Shown: positions 25,488 to 33,994 of the stretch, in pieces | How positions within the stretch are numbered: the stretch's first letter is position 1 | Layout: every line of letters starts with the position of its first letter | From: Burkholderia ambifaria | GTDB taxonomy: Bacteria; Pseudomonadota; Gammaproteobacteria; Burkholderiales; Burkholderiaceae | Direction: 5' to 3' | Length of the DNA stretch: 64,000 nt | NCBI RefSeq assembly: GCF_001443045.1 | Contig: NZ_LKPJ01000010.1 | Span: 141,209 to 205,208, forward strand | Program-made: the position numbers and the translations under genes | Notes under the pieces: model-generated | Told to the model about the DNA's origin: nothing | Databases searched by the model: none | Seen by the model: the letters and a program-made list of their open reading frames with translations, nothing else

Positions 25488-27275
25488 ATGGGACAGTACG
25501 CCGCGCCGCTGCGCGACATGCAATTCGTGTTGCACGAGCTTCTGAACGTCGAAGCCGAAGTCAAGCAAATGCCCAAGCATGCGGACCTCGACGCCGACAC
25601 GATCAACCAGGTCCTCGAGGAAGCGGGCAAGTTCTGCTCCGAGGTACTGTTCCCGCTGAACCAGGTCGGCGACCGCGAAGGCTGCACGTATGAAGGCGAC
25701 GGCGTCGTGAAGACCCCGACCGGCTTCAAGGAAGCGTATCAGCAGTACGTCGAGGCCGGCTGGCCGGCGCTCGGCTGCGATCCGGACTACGGCGGCCAGG
25801 GCCTGCCCGCGTTCGTGAACAACGCGCTCTTCGAAATGCTGAACTCGGCGAACCAGGCATGGACGATGTATCCGGGCCTGTCGCACGGCGCCTACGAGTG
25901 CCTGCACGCGCACGGCACGCCGGAACTGCAGCAGCAATATCTGCCGAAGCTCGTGTCGGGCGAATGGACGGGCACGATGTGCCTGACCGAGCCGCATTGC
26001 GGCACCGACCTCGGCATCCTGCGCACCAAGGCCGAACCGAACGTCGACGGCTCGTACTCGATCAGCGGCACGAAGATCTTCATCTCGAGCGGCGAGCACG
26101 ACATGTCGAAGAACATCATCCACCTCGTGCTCGCGCGCCTGCCGGACGCGCCGCAAGGCACGAAGGGGATCTCGCTGTTCATCGTGCCGAAGTTCATTCC
26201 GGACGCCGCGGGCGAGCCGGGCGAGCGCAACGGCATCAAGTGCGGCTCGATCGAGCACAAGATGGGCATCCACGGCAACTCGACGTGCGTGATGAACCTC
26301 GACGGCGCGAAGGGCTGGATGGTCGGCGAGCCGAACAAGGGCTTGAACGCGATGTTCGTGATGATGAACGCCGCGCGTCTGGGCGTCGGCATGCAGGGCC
26401 TCGGCCTCACGGAAGTCGCTTACCAGAACTCGCTGACGTACGCGAAGGAGCGCCTGCAGATGCGCTCGCTGACGGGCCCGAAGGCACCGGACAAGCCGGC
26501 CGACCCGATCATCGTGCACCCGGACGTGCGCCGCATGCTGCTCACGCAGAAGGCCTACGCCGAAGGCGCGCGCGCGTTCACGTACTGGTCCGCGCTGCAG
26601 ATCGACAAGGAACTGTCGCACGCTGACGAAGCGGTGCGCAAGGAAGCGGCCGACCTCGTCGCGCTGCTCACGCCGATCATCAAGGCGTTCCTGACCGACA
26701 ACGCGTTCGAGTCGACCAACCACGCAATGCAGATCTACGGCGGCCACGGCTTCATCTCCGAGTGGGGCATGGAGCAGTACGTGCGCGACGCGCGGATCAA
26801 CATGATCTACGAAGGCACGAACTCGATCCAGTCGCTCGACCTGCTGGGCCGCAAGGTGCTCGGCGACATGGGCGCGAAGCTGAAGAAGTTCGGCAAGCTC
26901 GTCACCGAATTCGCGGAAGCCGAAGGCGTGAAGCCGGAGATGGCCGAGTTCATCAACCCGCTCGCCGACATCGGTGACAAGGTGCAGAAGCTGACGATGG
27001 AAATCGGCATGAAGGCGATGCAGAACCCGGACGAAGTCGGCGCCGCCGCCGTGCCGTACCTGCGCACCGTCGGCCACCTGGTGTTCTCGTACTTCTGGGC
27101 GCGCATGGCGCGTCTCGCGCTCGACAAGGAAGCGTCGGGCGATCCGTTCTACAAGTCGAAGCTCGCCACCGCCCGTTTCTATTTCGCGCGCCTGCTGCCC
27201 GAGACGGCAGCGACGATCCGCGCCGCGCGCGCCGGTTCGAAGACGCTGATGGAAGTCGACGAATCGCTGTTCTGA
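25488..27275 (+). CDS. Acyl-CoA dehydrogenase
   Basis: A 595-residue FAD enzyme that would oxidise acyl-CoA to trans-2-enoyl-CoA. It belongs to the long acyl-CoA dehydrogenases with an added C-terminal domain (the DmdC-like group, about 600 residues). Signature segments are MCLTEPHCGTDLGILRTKA and YGGHGFISEWGMEQYVRDAR, with the catalytic-region YEGTNSIQSLDLLGRK. The N-terminal MGQYAAPLRDMQFVLHELLN is typical of this group. The ATG follows TTTGGAGAGAGTC. It is followed by the fused dehydrogenase/hydratase, thiolase and hydratase genes, which together make a beta-oxidation spiral. Chain-length preference is unknown. Confidence 0.93.
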   Translation: MGQYAAPLRDMQFVLHELLNVEAEVKQMPKHADLDADTINQVLEEAGKFCSEVLFPLNQVGDREGCTYEGDGVVKTPTGFKEAYQQYVEAGWPALGCDPDYGGQGLPAFVNNALFEMLNSANQAWTMYPGLSHGAYECLHAHGTPELQQQYLPKLVSGEWTGTMCLTEPHCGTDLGILRTKAEPNVDGSYSISGTKIFISSGEHDMSKNIIHLVLARLPDAPQGTKGISLFIVPKFIPDAAGEPGERNGIKCGSIEHKMGIHGNSTCVMNLDGAKGWMVGEPNKGLNAMFVMMNAARLGVGMQGLGLTEVAYQNSLTYAKERLQMRSLTGPKAPDKPADPIIVHPDVRRMLLTQKAYAEGARAFTYWSALQIDKELSHADEAVRKEAADLVALLTPIIKAFLTDNAFESTNHAMQIYGGHGFISEWGMEQYVRDARINMIYEGTNSIQSLDLLGRKVLGDMGAKLKKFGKLVTEFAEAEGVKPEMAEFINPLADIGDKVQKLTMEIGMKAMQNPDEVGAAAVPYLRTVGHLVFSYFWARMARLALDKEASGDPFYKSKLATARFYFARLLPETAATIRAARAGSKTLMEVDESLF

Positions 27276-27388
27276 CGCGAGTCCGGGCGGGGCGCACCGC
27301 GCGCCGCCCGAACGCAACGGTTCCTGGTACTCACTTCGCCGTGCAGCCCTCACAACCCGCGCTGCACGACACTATCCGGAGACATCCC

Positions 27389-29824
27389 GTGAGCAATTTC
27401 CTGATTCGCAAGGTCGCCGTGCTGGGCGCCGGCGTGATGGGCGCGCAGATCGCCGCGCACCTCGTCAACGCGCGCGTGCCGGTGCTGCTGTTCGACCTGC
27501 CGGCCAAGGAAGGCCCTAAAAACGCGATCGCGCTGAAGGCGATCGAGAACCTGAAGAAGCTGTCGCCCGCGCCGTTCGGCGTGAAGGACGACGCGAAATA
27601 CCTCGAAGCCGCGAACTACGAAGACGACATCGCGAAGCTTGCCGAGTGCGACGTCGTGATCGAAGCGATCGCCGAGCGGATGGACTGGAAGCACGACCTG
27701 TACAAGAAGGTCGCGCCGCACATCGCGCCGAATGCGATCTTCGCGACCAACACGTCGGGCCTGTCGATCACGAAGCTGTCCGAAGGTTTCTCGGACGAGC
27801 TGAAGTCGCGCTTCTGCGGCGTGCACTTCTTCAACCCGCCGCGCTACATGCACCTCGTCGAGCTGATCCCGACCGCGCATACGCGCCCGGAGATCCTCGA
27901 CCAGCTCGAAACCTTCCTGACGAGCATCGTCGGCAAGGGCGTCGTGCGCGCGAAGGACACGCCGAACTTCATCGCGAACCGCGTCGGCATCTTCTCGATC
28001 CTCGCGGTGATCACCGAGGCCGCGAAGTTCGGCCTGCGCTTCGACGAAGTCGACGACCTGACGGGCAGCCGCCTCGGCCGCGCGAAGTCGGCGACGTTCC
28101 GCACCGCGGACGTGGTCGGCCTCGACACGATGGCGCACGTGATCAAGACGATGCAGGACAACCTCGCCGACGATCCGTTCTTCCCGGTCTACCAGACGCC
28201 TGCCGTGCTCGCCGAGATGGTGAAGCAGGGCGCGCTCGGCCAGAAGACGGGCGGCGGTTTCTACAAGAAGGAAGGCAAGGCGATCAAGGTGCTCGACGCG
28301 AAGACGGGCACCTACGTGGATTCGGGCGCGAAGGCGGACGAAACCGTCGGCCGCATCCTGAAGCGCCCGCCGGCGGAACGCCTGAAGCTGCTGCGCGAAA
28401 CGGATCATCCGCACGCGCAGTTCCTGTGGTCGATCTTCCGCGACGTGTTCCACTACATCGGCGTGCATCTCGAGTCGATTGCCGACAACGCGCGCGACGT
28501 CGACCTCGCGATCCGCTGGGGCTTCGGCTGGAACGAAGGCCCGTTCGAAGGCTGGCAGGCCGCCGGCTGGAAGCAGGTCGCCGAGTGGGTGCAGGAAGAC
28601 ATCGCGGCCGGCAAGGCGCTCGCGAACGTGCCGCTGCCGTCGTGGGTGCTCGCAGGCGTGGTCGCCGAGAAGGGCGGCGTGCACACGGCCGAAGGCTCGT
28701 GGGCGCCGGCGTCGCAGCGCTTCGTGCCGCGTTCGGACCTCGCCGTCTACGGCAAGCAGGTGTTCCGCGCGCCGCTCGTCGGCGAAGCCGGCGCCGATCC
28801 GAAGACGTACGGCAAGACGCTGTTCGAAACCGACGCGGTGCGCGCGTGGGTCGACGACCGTGTGGGTGAAGACGACGTCGTGATCGTGTCGTTCAAGTCG
28901 AAGATGAACACGATCGGACCGAGCGTGATCGACGGCCTCGTGCAGGCGATCGAACTCGCGGAGAAGGACTACAAGGGCGTGGTGATCTGGCAGCCGACGT
29001 CGCTGAAGCTCGGCACGCCGGGCGGCCCGTTCTCGGCCGGCGCGAACCTCGAGGAGGCGATGCCCGCGTTCATGATGGGCGGCGCGAAGGGCATCGAGCC
29101 GTTCGTGAAGAAGTTCCAGGAAGGCATGCTGCGCGTGAAGTACGCGAACGTGCCGGTGGTGGCGGCCGTGTCGGGCATCGCGCTCGGCGGCGGGTGCGAG
29201 CTGATGCTGCACAGCGCGAAGCGCGTCGTGCACGTCGAGAGCTATATCGGCCTCGTCGAAGTAGGCGTCGGCCTCGTGCCGGCGGGCGGCGGCCTGAAGG
29301 AAGCGGCGCTGCGCGCGGCGGATGCCGCCACGGCCGCGAACGCGACCACCGACATCCTGAAGTTCGTCACGAAGTCGTTCGAGAACGCGGCGATGGCGAA
29401 GGTGTCGTCGTCGGCACACGATGCGCGCGCGATGGGTTACCTGAAGCCGTCCGACACGATCATCTTCAACGTGTTCGAACTGCTCGACACCGCGAAGAAG
29501 GAAGCGCGCGCGCTGGCCGCCGTCGGCTACCGCGCACCGCTGCGCGCGAAGGACGTGCCGGTCGCAGGCCGTTCGGCAATCGCGACGATCAAGGCCTCGC
29601 TCGTCAACATGCGTGACGGCCGCTTCATCAGCGACCACGACTACCTGATCGCGAGCCGCATCGCCGAAGCCGTGTGCGGCGGCGACGTCGAAGCCGGCAG
29701 CCTCGTCGACGAGCAGTGGCTGCTCGCGCTCGAGCGCCGCGCGTTCGTCGAGCTGCTCGGCACGCAGAAGACGCAGGAACGGATCATGGGCATGTTGCAG
29801 ACCGGCAAGCCGGTGCGTAACTGA
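27389..29824 (+). CDS. Bifunctional 3-hydroxyacyl-CoA dehydrogenase/enoyl-CoA hydratase
   Basis: An 811-residue fusion. The N-terminal half is 3-hydroxyacyl-CoA dehydrogenase, with the NAD Rossmann motif VAVLGAGVMGAQIAAHLVNA and the active-site GVHFFNPPRYMHLVELI. The C-terminal part (about 500-720) is a crotonase-fold hydratase, with FSAGANLEEAMPAF and GIALGGGCELMLHSAKRV. This order is that of FadN of Bacillus, the reverse of E. coli FadB, so I leave the symbol open. The GTG start at 27389 (VSNFLIRKVAVLG) is preceded by CGGAGACATCCC; a longer ATG-started frame exists. It catalyses hydration and the second oxidation of beta-oxidation, with the thiolase 27 bases downstream. Confidence 0.93.
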   Translation: MSNFLIRKVAVLGAGVMGAQIAAHLVNARVPVLLFDLPAKEGPKNAIALKAIENLKKLSPAPFGVKDDAKYLEAANYEDDIAKLAECDVVIEAIAERMDWKHDLYKKVAPHIAPNAIFATNTSGLSITKLSEGFSDELKSRFCGVHFFNPPRYMHLVELIPTAHTRPEILDQLETFLTSIVGKGVVRAKDTPNFIANRVGIFSILAVITEAAKFGLRFDEVDDLTGSRLGRAKSATFRTADVVGLDTMAHVIKTMQDNLADDPFFPVYQTPAVLAEMVKQGALGQKTGGGFYKKEGKAIKVLDAKTGTYVDSGAKADETVGRILKRPPAERLKLLRETDHPHAQFLWSIFRDVFHYIGVHLESIADNARDVDLAIRWGFGWNEGPFEGWQAAGWKQVAEWVQEDIAAGKALANVPLPSWVLAGVVAEKGGVHTAEGSWAPASQRFVPRSDLAVYGKQVFRAPLVGEAGADPKTYGKTLFETDAVRAWVDDRVGEDDVVIVSFKSKMNTIGPSVIDGLVQAIELAEKDYKGVVIWQPTSLKLGTPGGPFSAGANLEEAMPAFMMGGAKGIEPFVKKFQEGMLRVKYANVPVVAAVSGIALGGGCELMLHSAKRVVHVESYIGLVEVGVGLVPAGGGLKEAALRAADAATAANATTDILKFVTKSFENAAMAKVSSSAHDARAMGYLKPSDTIIFNVFELLDTAKKEARALAAVGYRAPLRAKDVPVAGRSAIATIKASLVNMRDGRFISDHDYLIASRIAEAVCGGDVEAGSLVDEQWLLALERRAFVELLGTQKTQERIMGMLQTGKPVRN

Positions 29825-29851
29825 GCGAGCGGATAAGGCAAGGAGTCTCAA

Positions 29852-31051
29852 ATGAGCAAACAACTGCAAGACGCATACATCGTCGCCGCCAGCCGCACCC
29901 CGATCGGCAAGGCCCCGCGCGGTGTCTTCAAGAACACGCGCCCCGACGAGCTGCTGGTTCACGCGATCAAGTCGGCGGTCGCGCAGGTGCCCGGCTTCGA
30001 CACGAAGCTGATCGAGGACGCGATCATCGGCTGCGCGATTCCGGAAGCCGAGCAGGGCCTGAACGTCGCGCGCATGGGCGCGCTGCTCGCGGGCCTGCCG
30101 CAGACGGTCGGCGGCGTGACGGTCAACCGCTTCTGCGCATCGGGCATCACGGCGCTGGCGATGGCGGCGGACCGCATCCGCGTCGGCGAATCGGACGCGA
30201 TCTTCGCGGGCGGCTGCGAATCGATGAGCATGGTGCCGATGATGGGCAACAAGCCGTCGATGTCGCCGCACATCTTCGATCGCAACGAAGACTTCGGCAT
30301 TGCGTACGGGATGGGCCTGACCGCCGAGCGCGTCGCCGAGCAGTGGAAGGTGAGCCGCGAAGACCAGGACGCGTTCTCGGTCGAATCGCACCGCAAGGCG
30401 CTCGCCGCGCAGCAGGCCGGCGAATTCGCCGACGAAATCGCCGCGTACACGATCACCGAGCGTTTCCCGAACCTCGCGACCGGCGAAGTCGACGTGAAGA
30501 CGCGCGAGATCGCGCTCGACGAAGGTCCGCGCGCGGATACGTCGATCGAAGGCCTCGCGAAGCTGCGCACGGTGTTCGCGAACAAGGGCTCGGTCACGGC
30601 CGGCAACAGCTCGCAGACGTCGGACGGCGCGGGCGCGCTGCTCGTCGTGTCGGAGAAGGTGCTCAAGGAATTCAACCTGACGCCGCTCGCGCGCTTCGTG
30701 AGCTTCGCGGTGCGCGGCGTGCCGCCCGAAATCATGGGCATCGGCCCGAAGGAGGCGATTCCGGCCGCGCTGAAGGCCGCGGGCCTGAAGCAGGACGATC
30801 TCGACTGGATCGAGCTGAACGAGGCATTCGCAGCGCAGTCGCTGGCGGTCATGCGCGATCTCGGCCTCGACCCGTCGAAGGTCAATCCGATGGGCGGCGC
30901 GATCGCGCTCGGTCACCCGCTTGGCGCGACCGGCGCGATCCGCGCGGCGACCGTCGTGCACGGCCTGCGCCGCCGCAACCTGAAGTACGGGATGGTCACG
31001 ATGTGCGTCGGCACCGGCATGGGTGCGGCGGGCATCATCGAACGCCTGTAA
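29852..31051 (+). CDS. fadA: Acetyl-CoA C-acyltransferase (thiolase)
   Basis: A 399-residue thiolase that cleaves 3-oxoacyl-CoA with CoA, releasing acetyl-CoA. The acyl-accepting nucleophile is Cys95 in VNRFCASGITALAM. The general-base histidine is in GGAIALGHPLGATGA, and the second cysteine is in MCVGTGMGAAGIIE. The length and the order after the fused dehydrogenase/hydratase gene fit FadA/FadI-type enzymes. RBS AAGGAGTCTCAA precedes the ATG by a few bases. A terminator-like hairpin follows before the hydratase gene. Confidence 0.94.
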   Translation: MSKQLQDAYIVAASRTPIGKAPRGVFKNTRPDELLVHAIKSAVAQVPGFDTKLIEDAIIGCAIPEAEQGLNVARMGALLAGLPQTVGGVTVNRFCASGITALAMAADRIRVGESDAIFAGGCESMSMVPMMGNKPSMSPHIFDRNEDFGIAYGMGLTAERVAEQWKVSREDQDAFSVESHRKALAAQQAGEFADEIAAYTITERFPNLATGEVDVKTREIALDEGPRADTSIEGLAKLRTVFANKGSVTAGNSSQTSDGAGALLVVSEKVLKEFNLTPLARFVSFAVRGVPPEIMGIGPKEAIPAALKAAGLKQDDLDWIELNEAFAAQSLAVMRDLGLDPSKVNPMGGAIALGHPLGATGAIRAATVVHGLRRRNLKYGMVTMCVGTGMGAAGIIERL

Positions 31052-31074
31052 GCGGGACGCGACGAAAAGCGACG

Positions 31075-31108
31075 ACGGTGCGCGGGCCACGAGCTCGCGC
31101 ACCGTTTT
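31075..31108 (+). terminator. Terminator-like hairpin after fadA
   Basis: ACGGTGCGCG (31075-31084) pairs perfectly with CGCGCACCGT (31096-31105) over an 11-base loop, with TTTT at 31105-31108. It lies 23 bases after the fadA stop and may attenuate transcription into the hydratase gene. Confidence 0.65.
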
Positions 31109-31140
31109 CATTCCGGTAGAGGAAGTCAAAGGAGACGGTT

Positions 31141-31908
31141 GTGGCCGAAATTCAAGTGGAACGCGCCGGCGGCGTGATGACGATCACGATCGCGCGCCCG
31201 GCGAAGAAGAACGCGCTGACGGCGGCGATGTACCAGACGATGGCCGATGCGCTCGCCGACGCGCAGGAAGACAAGGCGATCCGCGTGATCCTGCTGCGCG
31301 GCAGCGACGGCAACTTCAGTGCGGGGAACGATCTCGAGGATTTCCTGAAGACGCCGCCGAAGGACGAGAACGCGTCGGTGTTCCAGTTTCTCGCGCGCAT
31401 CAGCGGCGCGACCAAGCCGATCGTCGCCGCGGTGCCGGGCCTCGCGATCGGCGTCGGCGTGACGATGCTGCTGCACTGCGATCTCGTCTACGCGGCCGAC
31501 ACCGCGACGTTCTCGCTGCCGTTCGCCCAGCTCGGGCTGTGCCCGGAAGCCGCATCGAGCGTGCTGCTGCCGCGCCTGGCCGGCCATCAGGTCGCCGCCG
31601 AAAAGCTGCTGCTAGGCGAAGCGTTCGACGCACTGGAGGCGCACCGGATCGGTATCGTCAATCGTGTGCTGCCGGCCGCCGAGCTCGACGCATTCACGGC
31701 GAAGCAGGCCGCGAAGCTCGCGGCGCTGCCGGCGTCGTCGCTGCGCGTGACGAAGGCACTGCTGAAGGAGACGGGCGGGGTGGCGGTTGCCGCGCGGATG
31801 ACCGAGGAAGCCGGCCACTTCTCCGCAATGCTGCGCGCGCCGGAAGCACGCGAGGCGATGACGGCGTTCTTCGAGAAGCGCAAGCCGGATTTCCGTCAGT
31901 TCGACTGA
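31141..31908 (+). CDS. Enoyl-CoA hydratase/isomerase family protein
   Basis: A 255-residue crotonase-fold protein. The oxyanion-hole segment is GNFSAGNDLEDFLKTPP and the second hole segment is AAVPGLAIGVGVTMLLHCDL. PEAASSVLLPRLAGHQVAAE takes the place of the usual catalytic Glu region, where the position is Glu-Ala-Ala-Ser, so hydratase and isomerase activity cannot be separated. Start GTG at 31141 with AAAGGAGACGGTT directly upstream. It closes the beta-oxidation group but lies after a hairpin, so its expression may be lower or separate. Confidence 0.88.
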   Translation: MAEIQVERAGGVMTITIARPAKKNALTAAMYQTMADALADAQEDKAIRVILLRGSDGNFSAGNDLEDFLKTPPKDENASVFQFLARISGATKPIVAAVPGLAIGVGVTMLLHCDLVYAADTATFSLPFAQLGLCPEAASSVLLPRLAGHQVAAEKLLLGEAFDALEAHRIGIVNRVLPAAELDAFTAKQAAKLAALPASSLRVTKALLKETGGVAVAARMTEEAGHFSAMLRAPEAREAMTAFFEKRKPDFRQFD

Positions 31909-31959
31909 CGTGGCGGGCCGCGCCGGCGGGAACGCATCGGCGCGCCCGGTCGGGCGGCG

Positions 31960-32784
31960 TCAGGCCGTGCCGTAATCGACATGACCGGTTTCGCGGCAGA
32001 AGCTGACGAGGCGCAAACCGGCCGCCTTCGCGATCTGGATCGCGAGCGACGACGGCGCGGAGATCGTCGCGACCATCGGAATGCCGACCCGCGCCGACTT
32101 GCGCACGAGCTCGTAGCTCGCGCGGCTCGACAGGAACACGAAGCCGTCGGTCGCGTCGGCGCGCGCCAGCACGAGCGAGCCGATCAGCTTGTCGAGCGCG
32201 TTGTGGCGGCCGACATCCTCGAACGCCATCCGGATCGCGCCTGTTGCGTCGCACCACGCGGCCGCATGCAGGCCGCCGGTGAGCCGCGTGAGTGCCTGAT
32301 GCGCCGGCAGCGCGTGCGCCGCGCGCGCGAGCGCGTCGGGCGCGAGGCGCGTGAGAAAGCCGGTGTCGGGCACCCGTTCGGGCGCGAGATCGAGCAGGTC
32401 GATGCTTTCGATCCCGCATACGCCGCAGCCGGTGCGGCCCGCGAGCGCGCGGCGGCGGTCCTTCAGTGCGGCGAACGCCTGCTGGACGACCTCCAGGTGC
32501 ACCTCCGCATGCGGCAGCGGCGCGTCGGCGTGCAGGACCACCTCGATGTCCTTGATGTCGCTGCCGCGCTCGACGATCCCTTCCGAGATCGCGAAGCCGA
32601 CCGCGAACGCCTCCAGGTCGCGCGGCGTGCACATCATCACCGCGTGCGAGATGCCGTTGAAGACCAGCGCGACCGGCCATTCCTGGCCCACGTAGTCGTG
32701 CGCGGTTTCGACCGCGCCGCCGCGCGTGCGGCGCACGGACAGCTCGATCGCGCCGCGCGGTTCTTCTGTTTCAGTCGGATTCAC
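31960..32784 (-). CDS. fdhD: Formate dehydrogenase accessory sulfurtransferase FdhD
   Basis: A 274-residue FdhD, which transfers sulfur from IscS to the molybdenum cofactor of formate dehydrogenase. The redox-active CGVCG motif is Cys120 and Cys123. FEDVGRHNALDKLIGSLVLA and VFLSSRASYELVRKSARVGI are family signatures that bind the cofactor's nucleotide. I chose the second GTG (32784) because GGGAG ends five bases before it; a GTG at 32790 overlaps that ribosome site. No formate dehydrogenase gene is in the window. It is divergent from the nitrate-reductase-associated gene. Confidence 0.92.
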   Translation of the reverse strand: MNPTETEEPRGAIELSVRRTRGGAVETAHDYVGQEWPVALVFNGISHAVMMCTPRDLEAFAVGFAISEGIVERGSDIKDIEVVLHADAPLPHAEVHLEVVQQAFAALKDRRRALAGRTGCGVCGIESIDLLDLAPERVPDTGFLTRLAPDALARAAHALPAHQALTRLTGGLHAAAWCDATGAIRMAFEDVGRHNALDKLIGSLVLARADATDGFVFLSSRASYELVRKSARVGIPMVATISAPSSLAIQIAKAAGLRLVSFCRETGHVDYGTA

Positions 32785-32904
32785 GAGCACTCCCGTTGAT
32801 TCGAAGCGGGGGCGGCGACGATCGTGTGCGCCGCTCGCGCGCAGAGGTTCTAAAATACCTCAGGCAGGCCGGCCGCGCCGGCATCCGCCACTCAGGTAAC
32901 GACC

Positions 32905-33387
32905 ATGGGACTCAGCGACGCTCCGCTGCTATTCAATTTCGAACACGATTCGTCGGAAAACCTGACGTACATCCCGATGATCGTGCGTTTCAATCTCGAT
33001 CGTTTCGGTCTGCGGATTTCACTGGAGCAGTGGCAGCTGCTGCCGCTCGAGGACCGCAAGCTGCTCGCGCGCTTTCCGGCCGACGAGGACACCGCGATCG
33101 AGCCCAACTTCGATCACGCGCTGTTCGAAATGCTGCGCACGCATGCCGACCTCGAACCGTCGTGGTTCCAGCCGGACGAGCAGCCGAGCTGGCGTGCGAC
33201 CGACACGGTGCCGGACGCGCTCGTGCAGCAAAGCGCGCTGGCCGGGCTGCCGGCGCCCGCGCTCGCGCAGTGGCAGCGGCTCGCGCCGTTCCAGCGCTAC
33301 GTACTGATGAAGCTGTCGCGCAAGCCGAAGCTCAACCACGACTTCCTGCCCGCGATGCGGGAGTTCGGGCTGACGGCCATGCACTGA
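32905..33387 (+). CDS. Nitrate reductase associated protein
   Basis: A 160-residue cytosolic protein matching the nitrate-reductase-associated (Nitr_red_assoc, NarM-like) family. Visible family segments are LFNFEHDSSENLTYIPMIVR, FNLDRFGLRISLEQWQLLPL, and a C-terminal QRYVLMKLSRKPKLNHDFLP. In cyanobacteria, NarM is needed for assimilatory nitrate reductase activity. Here no nitrate reductase gene is near; the divergent neighbour fdhD serves another molybdoenzyme, so a general molybdoenzyme maturation role is possible. Length fits the family. A TAAAAT box lies about 50 bases upstream. Confidence 0.72.
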   Translation: MGLSDAPLLFNFEHDSSENLTYIPMIVRFNLDRFGLRISLEQWQLLPLEDRKLLARFPADEDTAIEPNFDHALFEMLRTHADLEPSWFQPDEQPSWRATDTVPDALVQQSALAGLPAPALAQWQRLAPFQRYVLMKLSRKPKLNHDFLPAMREFGLTAMH

Positions 33388-33423
33388 CACCCGCGGGCAA
33401 CGCCACAGCGCGGCGCGTGCGGG

Positions 33424-33819
33424 TCAGAGCGGCGGCAGCTGGCGCGGCTTGCGGTCGGGGTCGGTCGCGACGTAGGTGAGCGTCGCTTCGGTGACCTTCA
33501 CGATTTCGCCCATCAGGCGCATGCGCTGCGCGTACACCTCGACGTCGACCGTCACCGACGTGTTGCCGGTGCGCGTGATGGTGGCGTAGAAGCTCAGCAG
33601 GTCGCCGACGAACACCGGCTGCTTGAACACGAACGAATTGACCGCGACCGTCGCGACGCGGCCGTTCGCGCGCTGGCTCGCGGGAATCGAGCCGGCGATG
33701 TCGACCTGCGACATGATCCATCCGCCGAATACGTCGCCATGGACGTTCGCGTCGTGCGGTTGCGGGACGACGCGCAGCGCGGGCTGCTTTTGCGGAAGTT
33801 CGAGGGTCAAATCGGTCAT
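33424..33819 (-). CDS. Acyl-CoA thioesterase (hotdog fold, YciA-like)
   Basis: A 131-residue hotdog thioesterase from the ATG at 33819; an upstream in-frame ATG at 33834 would add five residues (MKAPA), and the choice is uncertain because neither has a strong ribosome site. Family features are HDANVHGDVFGGWIMSQVDI (the active-site region with Asp) and TVAVNSFVFKQPVFVGDLLS. The C-terminal DRKPRQLPPL is usual for the group. It hydrolyses acyl-CoA to acid and CoA; substrate range is not visible. It is divergent from the ABC exporter gene. Confidence 0.88.
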   Translation of the reverse strand: MTDLTLELPQKQPALRVVPQPHDANVHGDVFGGWIMSQVDIAGSIPASQRANGRVATVAVNSFVFKQPVFVGDLLSFYATITRTGNTSVTVDVEVYAQRMRLMGEIVKVTEATLTYVATDPDRKPRQLPPL

Positions 33820-33994
33820 GGCGGGGGCTTTCATCCTGTAATAAATGCGCCGCCGCGCGCAGGCCGGCCGGCGTGGCCGCCGGCAGCGGCGCGAAGCGGC
33901 TTCTGCGACAATACAACGTTCGCAAATTGTACGAGAAAGCGGGTGAGTCGGCCGCCGCAGCACGCGTCCGGCACCGCCGCCGATCCTTCCCCCC

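Noticed and set aside
27350..31129. A 1259-residue minus-strand frame across the beta-oxidation genes
   Set aside because: Antisense shadow of the fused dehydrogenase/hydratase and thiolase genes, with Arg/Ala/His-biased composition and no motifs.
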